Positions 1 through 6,427 of a stretch of DNA of 11,927 nt are shown here, piece by piece. Under the pieces are notes generated by a model. It had not been told where the DNA came from and searched no databases. It saw only the letters and a program-made list of their open reading frames with translations. The stretch's first letter is position 1. Every line of letters starts with the position of its first letter. The translations under genes and the position numbers were made by a program. The stretch is from an uncultured Eubacteriales bacterium (GTDB taxonomy: Bacteria > Bacillota > Clostridia > Peptostreptococcales > Anaerovoracaceae): positions 1-11,927 of the forward strand of contig CACYBO010000132.1 in assembly GCA_902772685.1 (NCBI GenBank), read 5' to 3'.

Positions 1-786
1 ACCCTTACAGGTTGCGGATCGGGAACTTCAGAAGAAGCTGCGGATCCGGGTATCCCTGACGGAACATATGTCGCCACATTCACTACGGACAGCCCGATGT
101 TCCACGTAAGCGAAGCAAATAACGACAAAGGCATCCTGACCGTCAAGGACGGCCAGATGACGATTCACGTCAGCCTGCAGTCGAAGAAAATAGTAAACCT
201 TTATTATGGGTTGGCAGAAGACGCCCAAAAGGACGGCGCGGAACTGATCGAGCCGACCACGGACAAGGTCACCTACAGCGATGGTTACGTAGAAGAGGTT
301 TACGGATTTGACATCCCTGTGCCGGCCCTGGACGAAGAATTCGATGTTGCTCTCATCGGCACCCATGACAACTGGTATGACCACAAGGTCGTCGTATCCA
401 ATCCGGTTCCCGGCGATGATGTCCACGCGGGCACAGCCATTGATCTGGAAGATGGCGACTATCAGGTTGAAGTTACCAAAGAAGGCGGCACAGGCAAGGC
501 TGAGATCGAAAGCCCTGCTGCCCTGACAGTTGCAGACGGCGCGGCTACGCTGACGGTCAAGTGGTCCAGCCCGCACTATGATTACATGATTGTAGACGGG
601 GAGAAGTATGAACCAACAAATAAGGATGAACTGGCAAACGCAGATGAGGATTCCGGCGTCGGTTCCATCTTTGAAATACCGGTCAAGGTTCTGAATGAGC
701 CGTTCAAGGTCGTCGCAGATACTACAGCGATGAGCGAACCTCATGAAATCGAATACGACCTGACCCTGAAACTGATAGAAGAATAA
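1..786 (+). CDS. Lipoprotein with two tandem NEAT-like domains (5' partial)
   Basis: The reading frame is open from base 1 and ends at TAA 784-786, giving 261 visible residues. The first codons read TLTGCGSG, a lipobox with the lipidated Cys at visible residue 5, so only the start codon and most of the signal peptide are missing. After a short acidic linker come two beta-rich repeats, about residues 20-133 and 148-258. They share an opening DG(T/D)Y, a (V/A)DG turn, an IPV strand and a closing (W)YxH or PHEI strand. The second carries a YDYM...KY motif that recalls the ligand-contacting YxxxY of NEAT (heme/iron) domains. It is probably an extracellular, membrane-anchored protein that binds heme, a metal or a related tetrapyrrole. 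It converges on an ABC importer operon, which fits an uptake role. The lipoprotein call is firm, the NEAT-like assignment moderate, and the ligand is inference. Confidence 0.75.
   Translation, partial: TLTGCGSGTSEEAADPGIPDGTYVATFTTDSPMFHVSEANNDKGILTVKDGQMTIHVSLQSKKIVNLYYGLAEDAQKDGAELIEPTTDKVTYSDGYVEEVYGFDIPVPALDEEFDVALIGTHDNWYDHKVVVSNPVPGDDVHAGTAIDLEDGDYQVEVTKEGGTGKAEIESPAALTVADGAATLTVKWSSPHYDYMIVDGEKYEPTNKDELANADEDSGVGSIFEIPVKVLNEPFKVVADTTAMSEPHEIEYDLTLKLIEE
58..783 (+). repeat. Two diverged tandem protein repeats in the lipoprotein
   Basis: Repeat 1 is about 58-399 and repeat 2 about 442-771, with a Pro/Gly/Asp linker between them. They align by eye as DGxYxV, then LTVxDGxxT, then a hydrophobic strand with S and Y residues, then (G)FxIPVxxLxExFxV, then a T...(W)Y/PHxI closing strand. 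The similarity is at protein level only; the DNA has diverged. This suggests an old domain duplication, with a different Tyr/Trp set in each copy. The spans are approximate. Confidence 0.55.
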
Positions 787-797
787 TTCACGGCATC

Positions 798-830
798 AAA
801 AGAGGGGACTGCATCTGCAGTCCCTCTTTT
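798..830. terminator. Bidirectional rho-independent terminator
   Basis: A near-perfect inverted repeat lies between the two convergent stop codons (786 and 833). The left arm AAAAGAGGGGACTGC pairs with the right arm GCAGTCCCTCTTTT around a four-base ATCT loop, with one unpaired G in the run of four Gs. The A-run at the left base and T-run at the right base give a U-tract in either direction. It therefore serves both the lipoprotein gene and the ten-gene minus-strand operon. Confidence 0.88.
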
Positions 831-832
831 AT

Positions 833-1945
833 TTACACTCGCTCCAGTTTTCCGGCGTCGTCTGCCGCCTGAAGCAGAAATTCTATTCTTCTGTTTGCTG
901 AGCCGATCGGAAAGTCCGTATCTATGACGCGGTCGCATCGGGCAACCGCATCCATTGCCTTTGCAAAGGCCTCCTCGCTGACCGGTTCAAAAGCCGGCGT
1001 CGTAATCACTTCCGCAGCCAGAAGGCGTGCCAGCTGGTAATCGATGTCGTTCTCGGAGAGTATGCCGGCGATAAACGGGATATTCTGCTTTTGCAGTCTT
1101 CGGTAGACCGGTATCCCGCTGCCGCCCGAGGAAAGAACGAGCACCTTCGGTTCGTCTCCTGTCGGCGCCGGCAGTTCGATGCTTCCCATCAGCGGGTCGA
1201 AGAAACCGTTGTCGATAGAGTACAGGTCGCGAATCATCTCTTCCTCAAACACCTCTTCCGGCGTTCCGTAGCGGTAGATGTGATCCCCCTTGACGCAGAT
1301 GATCTTGTCGGAGATCTTTTCCGCTAAGTCTATCTCATGAAGGGACATAATGACTGTAATGCCCTTCTTCTTTGCCATGTTCCGCAATATAGACAGCAGT
1401 TCAAGCTTGTACCTGACGTCCAGGAAGGAAGTCGGCTCGTCCAGTATGATGATCTCAGGATCCTGACAGATCGCACGGGCGAGCAGGACGCGCTGCTTTT
1501 GCCCGTCGCTGATGGCGTTGAAGTCCTTCGGACCGAACTCCGTGGCGTTGACTGCAGCCATGGCCTCATCGACCATCCGCTCATCCTCTTCTGTCAGCAG
1601 CCCCAGTTTGCCTGTGTACGGATATCTGCCGCTGGCAACGATATCGTAGCAGGTCATGAGTTCCGCCTTCAGACGTTCCGTCAGGACGACCGCCATCTTT
1701 GTGGAAACCTCTTTCGCCGTCATCTTGTGGAGATTCTTGTCGCCGTACCAGACCTTGCCGCCGATAAGCGCCAGCTGACGGGTAATACTCTTCAGGATCG
1801 TCGATTTGCCGGCTCCGTTCGGACCGATCAGGGTGACGATTTCGCCCTTTCCGATATCGATACATATATCCTTAATAATCGCCTTGCCGTTGTATCCGAC
1901 GGCCAGCTTGTCCATGCTGATGTAGGCATCACGTTTATTGCTCAT
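833..1945 (-). CDS. ABC importer ATP-binding protein (FhuC/BtuD-type) with extra C-terminal domain
   Basis: This 370-residue protein is the ATPase of a FecCD/BtuFCD-type importer, on the cytoplasmic face. Residues 1-245 form the nucleotide-binding domain: Walker A GPNGAGKST (41-49), Walker B IIILDEP (165-171, catalytic E170), D-loop SFLD (173-176) and H-loop H203. Two motifs are unusual: the signature is ISDGQKQR (145-152) instead of LSGGQ, and the Q-loop region reads VVLTERLKAE with no Gln. Family members usually end near 250-270 residues; here residues 264-370 add a Rossmann-like region with a GGSGIP turn. The ATG at 1943-1945 is chosen over an in-frame ATG at 2098 because the longer form would read 51 residues through the permease gene, because AAGGAG (1955-1960) sits 9 bases upstream, and because the start forms TAATG with the permease stop. 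Substrate uncertain: corrinoid, heme or metal chelate. Confidence 0.9.
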   Translation of the reverse strand: MSNKRDAYISMDKLAVGYNGKAIIKDICIDIGKGEIVTLIGPNGAGKSTILKSITRQLALIGGKVWYGDKNLHKMTAKEVSTKMAVVLTERLKAELMTCYDIVASGRYPYTGKLGLLTEEDERMVDEAMAAVNATEFGPKDFNAISDGQKQRVLLARAICQDPEIIILDEPTSFLDVRYKLELLSILRNMAKKKGITVIMSLHEIDLAEKISDKIICVKGDHIYRYGTPEEVFEEEMIRDLYSIDNGFFDPLMGSIELPAPTGDEPKVLVLSSGGSGIPVYRRLQKQNIPFIAGILSENDIDYQLARLLAAEVITTPAFEPVSEEAFAKAMDAVARCDRVIDTDFPIGSANRRIEFLLQAADDAGKLERV

Positions 1946-3048
1946 TAGTGCTGACTCCTTCTGCTGACCATCATGTAGATAACAACCGGTGCGCCGAACA
2001 CCGCCGTAACGGTGCTGATATTGAGCTCTGTCGGCGCGAACGCGAGTCTTGCTATAACGTCGCAGACCATACAGAATACACCGCCTCCCAGCATGCATCC
2101 CGGGATCACCACCAGAGGCTTCGCTGTTCCCAGGGCTCCCTTAATCAGGAACGGAACGGCGATTCCTACGAATGAAATCGGTCCTGCAAAGGCAGTGACG
2201 CATGCTGTGAGCAGACTCGACAGTGTGATGAGAGCGATTTTGAACCATTTGATGTTCACGCCCATGCTTGCGGCGTAGTTCTCACCCATCTGGAAGGCGC
2301 CGATTGGCTTGCTCATCACCATGGTCAGAATGAACCCGATGCCCACAACGAACAGGCACACCCCGACGTTGCTCCAGCTCATGCCGGAAAAGCTTCCCAT
2401 AGACCACACATGGAGATTTGCGATATCTGAGTCCTCCGCGAAGGTAATGATGAACTCCGTAACCGCATTGCAGATGTAGCCCACCATGATACCGGCGACC
2501 AGAAGAGCCGCCATATTGTGGATCCGGAAGGATACCGCCACAATGAACATGGTGGCGATCAGGGACCCGATAAACGCCGCTGCAATCAGTGTGACGGACG
2601 AAACATGCAGGCCATTCTGCATGAAGAGGATCATTGCGATTGCGACTACCATCTTGGCTCCCGATGAAATGCCGAGTACATATGGTCCCGCGATCGGATT
2701 CTCAAAGAAGGTCTGCAGCAGGAAACCTGCCAGCGCCAATGCCCCGCCGAGCAGCATGGAAACGATGATTCTCGGCAGTCTGATCGTCCAGATGATGTCC
2801 AGAATCTTGTCCTCTCCTTCGCGCAGGAAGATAGCTCTCGCAATCTCTCCGACGCCTATGTGCACGTTTCCTGAGTTGATGTTGATGATGATCGTCACCG
2901 CAAAGGCCGCCACCATAACGGCAAAAACAATCACGCATCTGGTGCGGCGCCGGAAGCTGTCCGCATGATATCCGCCCACGGCCGGGCTTTCCGCCGCCGG
3001 CGGACCCTGTGTATTCACTTTTGTGTCTTTTCCTTTGTTGTCGTTCAT
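1945..3048 (-). CDS. FecCD/BtuC-family ABC importer permease
   Basis: This 367-residue membrane protein forms the channel of the importer. Residues 1-36 are a hydrophilic, Pro/Ala/Gly-containing cytoplasmic tail ending in FRRRTR. The remainder is a series of hydrophobic helices, consistent with the roughly ten-helix BtuC fold. Family marks are RLPRIIVSMLLGGALALAG (90-108), the Q112...NPIAGPYVLGISSGA stretch, and GPISFVGIAVPF (289-300) before the ATPase-contacting loop. In most family members the last motif continues as PHxxR, but here it is PFLIK (299-303), an unusual variant. Length is slightly above the usual 330-350 because of the N-terminal tail. Its TAA overlaps the ATPase ATG (TAATG). 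A 30-base gap separates it from the binding-protein gene, and its own ribosome site is weak (AAGAGACAG). Ligand not determinable from sequence. Confidence 0.92.
   Translation of the reverse strand: MNDNKGKDTKVNTQGPPAAESPAVGGYHADSFRRRTRCVIVFAVMVAAFAVTIIININSGNVHIGVGEIARAIFLREGEDKILDIIWTIRLPRIIVSMLLGGALALAGFLLQTFFENPIAGPYVLGISSGAKMVVAIAMILFMQNGLHVSSVTLIAAAFIGSLIATMFIVAVSFRIHNMAALLVAGIMVGYICNAVTEFIITFAEDSDIANLHVWSMGSFSGMSWSNVGVCLFVVGIGFILTMVMSKPIGAFQMGENYAASMGVNIKWFKIALITLSSLLTACVTAFAGPISFVGIAVPFLIKGALGTAKPLVVIPGCMLGGGVFCMVCDVIARLAFAPTELNISTVTAVFGAPVVIYMMVSRRSQH
1955..1960 (-). promoter_or_regulatory. Ribosome binding site of the ABC ATPase gene
   Basis: AAGGAG lies within the permease 3' end, 9 bases before the ATG at 1945. 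It decides the start against the longer in-frame ORF beginning at 2098, which has no support as coding sequence there. Confidence 0.8.
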
Positions 3049-3078
3049 TTTTCTGTCTCTTGCTTTTGCATGAATCTG

Positions 3079-4233
3079 CTACTGAAGCTTCTGTAAATAT
3101 TTCAAATCAGAAGGATCATCCTCAGTTAACGCTTTGTGGAAATCAAGGATCATGTCAGCGACGATATCCGTTCTCTGATACATGGAATCACCCGTAACCC
3201 AGCACTTGTTTTCTTTTACCGCCTTCAGCTCCTTCATGATCGGATCTTTCTCAATAAGATCCTGCATAGTCTTGACGGAACCGTCGATGCTGCCGTTGTA
3301 TATGATGTAGTCAGCGTCTACAGCAGCCTCGTAGAATGTCTCAACGGACATGTCGACCGATGTCCTGTCGCTGTCGTCATCAAGATCGCTGAATGCATAT
3401 CTTGCTCCTGCGATTTCAATCATTTTAGGTACGTAGTCCGTACTCTTGCGGACGACGACTTTGCCGTCTGCTGTAAGGTAGAAGAACGCAACGGTCTTCT
3501 CTGTGTTTTCGAAGTCGTCAAGCGCCTTCAGTTTCTCCATCTGTTCGTCAAAGAAGGCATCTGCCTCTTCCTGATGGCCGGTCAACACGCCGTAGAGTTT
3601 GATCCACTCTGCTCTTCCCATAGGGTCCTCTTCATAGCTGGACCGGTCGATCATAACCGGCACATCCAGTTTTCCGATCATCTCCTTGACCTCCGGCGTG
3701 TGGTCGATCATCGTGGACTCGATGGCCAAGTCGCACTCCTCATCGAAGAGCGTCTCATAGTCCGGAGCGCTGTATTTGCCCGCGTAGATGATATCGCCGC
3801 GTTCCATGGCTTCCCGCGGCTCATCGAAGGACCAGTCATTCTCCTTAATTGAAGACATTCTGATGTGATCCAGCGCATCGCACGAGCAGAACATTGCCAT
3901 GGTTGCCGTAGCCGCCAGATAGATTCTGTCAATCGGTCTCTGCAGCACTATAATGTCTTCCGCAAGTCCTTCCGGCGCTTCACTGCCTTCCGGAACAAGC
4001 AGGAACTTATCACCCTCATGGATATCGATCAGATCGTATCCATCTTCATAGTGGTAGACGCTGAATCCCGTCGCCCGCTCAAGCTGCATCTCAGACTCGT
4101 AGGTCAGCCCATTGATATCGGGCGCGCCGCCTTCCTCTGTCTCTCCGCCGGAGCCGCCGCATCCGGTCAGTGTCAGCACCGCCATGCAAAAGGCAATGCA
4201 CAGAGCTGCAATTTTTCTGTAGCTAGCTTTCAT
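3079..4233 (-). CDS. ABC importer substrate-binding lipoprotein (BtuF/FepB-like)
   Basis: This 384-residue protein is the extracellular ligand-capture subunit. The start KASYRK, a hydrophobic core and LTGC give a lipoprotein signal with Cys25 as the lipid site. The rest resembles class III (helical-backbone) binding proteins: an N-terminal lobe with IDRIYLAATATMAMF (101-115), a middle helix with TMIDHTPEVKEMI (174-186), and a C-terminal lobe with YIIYNGS (309-315). A C-S-C triplet (116-118) lies where a ligand cleft could be. The ATG at 4231-4233 is preferred over one at 4245 because it makes TAATG with the cbiC stop, GAGAGG lies 12 bases upstream, and the 4245 start would abut the ribosome site. 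Coupling to cbiC suggests a corrinoid or cobalt-related ligand; an iron complex or heme cannot be excluded. Confidence 0.85.
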   Translation of the reverse strand: MKASYRKIAALCIAFCMAVLTLTGCGGSGGETEEGGAPDINGLTYESEMQLERATGFSVYHYEDGYDLIDIHEGDKFLLVPEGSEAPEGLAEDIIVLQRPIDRIYLAATATMAMFCSCDALDHIRMSSIKENDWSFDEPREAMERGDIIYAGKYSAPDYETLFDEECDLAIESTMIDHTPEVKEMIGKLDVPVMIDRSSYEEDPMGRAEWIKLYGVLTGHQEEADAFFDEQMEKLKALDDFENTEKTVAFFYLTADGKVVVRKSTDYVPKMIEIAGARYAFSDLDDDSDRTSVDMSVETFYEAAVDADYIIYNGSIDGSVKTMQDLIEKDPIMKELKAVKENKCWVTGDSMYQRTDIVADMILDFHKALTEDDPSDLKYLQKLQ

Positions 4234-4913
4234 TATTTCTGCCATCCTCTCTTCATCGGATCCACCATATCAACTGCCGAGTACAGCAGCGCGTTGCAGA
4301 TCGACGCAGCAACATTGCTGCCGCCTTTTCTTCCAAAGGCAACAATTGCCGGTATATTATGCTCTTCGCAGATTTCGAAGAGTTCTTCCTTGCTCTCCAC
4401 TACATTGACGAAGCCGACCGGCACGCCGATAACCAGCGTCGGTTTCAGCCCTTCGCGGATCATCTCCGACAGCGCGATGAGGGCAGTCGGTGCGTTTCCT
4501 GATACGAAGATCCCTTCCGGATACTCCGCCGCTCCGCGCCGCATAGATGCGTAGGCTCTTGTCGTTCCCTCCTCTTTGGCCTGCTTCATGATCTCTTCAT
4601 CGGCCATGTAGCAGATTGCCTGAGAGGACAGTTTCTTCAGAGACGGTTTGCTGATTCCCGAAAGAGCCATGTTCGTGTCAGTAATAAACGTGCATCCGCC
4701 CTTCTGCAAAGCCTCTACTGCACGGCGAACCGCTCCCTCTGTAAACTTCAGATTGGTGCCGTAATCAAAATCCGCAGAGGTGTGGATGACCCTCTTGACG
4801 ACGGTCATGTTCTCCTCTGGAATATCGATGCCGCGTTCTTTGAGCTCCGCTTCAATAATCCGCATGCTTTCTTTTTCGATGTCCGCCGGACGGACGTATT
4901 CGTAAGTACTCAT
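4233..4913 (-). CDS. cbiC: Cobalt-precorrin-8 methylmutase CbiC (CobH family)
   Basis: CbiC moves the methyl group from C11 to C12 of cobalt-precorrin-8, giving cobyrinate, the substrate of CbiA. The 226-residue length is normal for this cytosolic enzyme. The hallmark RVIHTSAD (41-48) supplies the catalytic His44. Other conserved stretches are TDT (78-80), GNAPTAL (139-145), GVPVGFV (163-169) and GRKGGS (194-199). The ATG has an AGGAGA site (4921-4926) 7 bases upstream. A 23-base gap separates it from cbiP, and its TAA overlaps the ATG of the transporter binding protein. It is the last biosynthetic gene before the transport genes, although it acts before CbiA and CbiP, so gene order does not follow reaction order. 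Confidence 0.96.
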   Translation of the reverse strand: MSTYEYVRPADIEKESMRIIEAELKERGIDIPEENMTVVKRVIHTSADFDYGTNLKFTEGAVRRAVEALQKGGCTFITDTNMALSGISKPSLKKLSSQAICYMADEEIMKQAKEEGTTRAYASMRRGAAEYPEGIFVSGNAPTALIALSEMIREGLKPTLVIGVPVGFVNVVESKEELFEICEEHNIPAIVAFGRKGGSNVAASICNALLYSAVDMVDPMKRGWQK

Positions 4914-4936
4914 AACAACTTCTCCTGTGCCTTGCT

Positions 4937-6427
4937 CTATCTGTCGGTGATTTCGTACCGGTCCATAATCTCGTAGATCTTTTCCATGTCCAGAACCTCC
5001 CGGACCCCGTCAGCCAGTATATCGTATTGCTGCTGCACGTAAGTCTCGTGCGGTATGATCTTCATTTCGCCCGGATCGATGCCTTTGTGCTGGGCCAGCC
5101 AGCGGATCAGTGTCTCCGTCAGTTCCCCCGTGTCGAACAGCCCATGGAGATAGGTGCCGAATACGCTGCCTTTGCAGCACCCGTCTTCCCTGCCGTTGCT
5201 GAGTTGACAGAACGGCTCGCCTTTGACCGTACTGACGCCCATATGGATCTCATATCCGTCCAGCTGCACGCCCGCAAACTGCGGCGCCTGAACGGTTCCC
5301 TGCACTCTCGTTCTGGACTTGTCCGCCGTGAACACGGTGTCCACCGGCAGAAGCCCCATGCCCTTCAGGTACTCCGTCTCACCTTCGTAATGATCCGGAT
5401 TGAAGAGCTGCTCGCCCAGCATCTGGTAGCCGCCGCACACGCCGAGAACCGGCTTGCCGGCAGCCGCGTGCTTGAGGATCGATGCCTCGAGACCGTTCTG
5501 CCGCATCCACAGAAGATCGTCCATGGTGTTTTTCGTCCCCGGGATGATGATCAGATCCGGGTCTCCGAGTTCTTTTACTTCTCTCACATAACGGACGCCG
5601 GAGAGGTCCTCCATCTCCAGTGCATTGAAGTCCGTGAAGTTTGACAGCCTCGGCAGGCGGATCACTGCGATGTCAATCGGGCTGACGCCGCCGTTTTTTG
5701 TCAGGCGGGAGGACAGTGAATCCTCATCATCCAGATCAACATGGAGCATCGGAATAACGCCGAGAATCGGAATCCCTGTTTTTTCTTCCAGCATCTCAAG
5801 GCCAGGCTCAAGAATCTTCACATCACCGCGGAACTTGTTGATAATCATTCCCTCAATGCGGTTTCTGTCCTCTTCTTCCATGAGTTCTGCCGTTCCGTAG
5901 AGCTGCGCGAAGACGCCGCCCCTGTCGATATCGCCCACCAGAATAACCGGTGCATTGAGGTATCTCGCCAGACCCATATTGACGATGTCGTTTTCGGCCA
6001 GGTTGATCTCTGCGGGACTTCCCGCTCCCTCGATCACGATGATGTCGTTATCCGCCGCGAGTCCGTCAAAAGCCTTCCTGACTTCAGGCAGAAGTTCTTT
6101 CTTGTAGTGGTGGTACTCCATGGCGGACATTTCATCGCGGATTTCGCCGAGCACGATCACCTGACTTCCGGTGTCGCTGGACGGCTTCAGCAGAACAGGG
6201 TTCATGCGAACATCCGGCTCGATTCCGGCCGCTTCTGCCTGCATGACCTGCGCTCTTCCCATCTCAAAACCATCCCTCGTGATGTAGCTGTTGAGGGCCA
6301 TGTTCTGGCTTTTGAACGGTGCCACTTGGAAACCATCCTGTTTGAATATCCTACACAGAGCTGCGCAGACGACGCTCTTTCCCGCGTCTGACATGGTGCC
6401 CTGTATCATGATGCATCTCGTTTTCAT
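4937..6427 (-). CDS. cbiP: Adenosylcobyric acid synthase CbiP (CobQ), glutamine-hydrolysing
   Basis: CbiP uses ATP and glutamine to amidate the b, d, e and g side chains of adenosylcobyrinate a,c-diamide, giving adenosylcobyrate. The 496 residues match the usual length. The N-terminal synthetase domain begins with a dethiobiotin-synthetase-like ATP loop, IQGTMSDAGKS (8-18), followed by PFKSQNMALN (37-46) and GDIDRGG (165-171). The C-terminal class I-like glutaminase domain has the nucleophile Cys331 in GVCGGYQMLG and His428 in TYLHGLFD. Start: the ATG at 6425-6427 is used rather than an in-frame ATG at 6448, because GGAGA (6435-6439) is 7 bases upstream and the start forms ATGA with the cobD stop. 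All key residues are present. Confidence 0.96.
   Translation of the reverse strand: MKTRCIMIQGTMSDAGKSVVCAALCRIFKQDGFQVAPFKSQNMALNSYITRDGFEMGRAQVMQAEAAGIEPDVRMNPVLLKPSSDTGSQVIVLGEIRDEMSAMEYHHYKKELLPEVRKAFDGLAADNDIIVIEGAGSPAEINLAENDIVNMGLARYLNAPVILVGDIDRGGVFAQLYGTAELMEEEDRNRIEGMIINKFRGDVKILEPGLEMLEEKTGIPILGVIPMLHVDLDDEDSLSSRLTKNGGVSPIDIAVIRLPRLSNFTDFNALEMEDLSGVRYVREVKELGDPDLIIIPGTKNTMDDLLWMRQNGLEASILKHAAAGKPVLGVCGGYQMLGEQLFNPDHYEGETEYLKGMGLLPVDTVFTADKSRTRVQGTVQAPQFAGVQLDGYEIHMGVSTVKGEPFCQLSNGREDGCCKGSVFGTYLHGLFDTGELTETLIRWLAQHKGIDPGEMKIIPHETYVQQQYDILADGVREVLDMEKIYEIMDRYEITDR

Noticed and set aside
28..744. Long minus-strand open frame (238 codons) opposite the lipoprotein gene
   Set aside because: The plus strand encodes a lipobox and two repeated domains here. 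The antisense translation has Cys-rich, unpatterned composition, no recognisable family and no good ribosome site.
1946..2098. N-terminal 51-codon extension of the ATPase frame
   Set aside because: It overlaps the conserved C-terminal helices of the permease, is basic and unlike any ATPase N terminus. A good ribosome site and TAATG junction mark the start at 1945.
3049..3078. Possible attenuator or riboswitch in the gap before the permease gene
   Set aside because: Thirty bases are too few for a corrinoid riboswitch, and no stable inverted repeat is visible.
5027..6391. Several plus-strand open frames of 90-216 codons opposite cbiP
   Set aside because: They are antisense shadows of a fully conserved cbiP. 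High GC with few stop codons explains them; translations are rich in His, Arg and Leu without domains.
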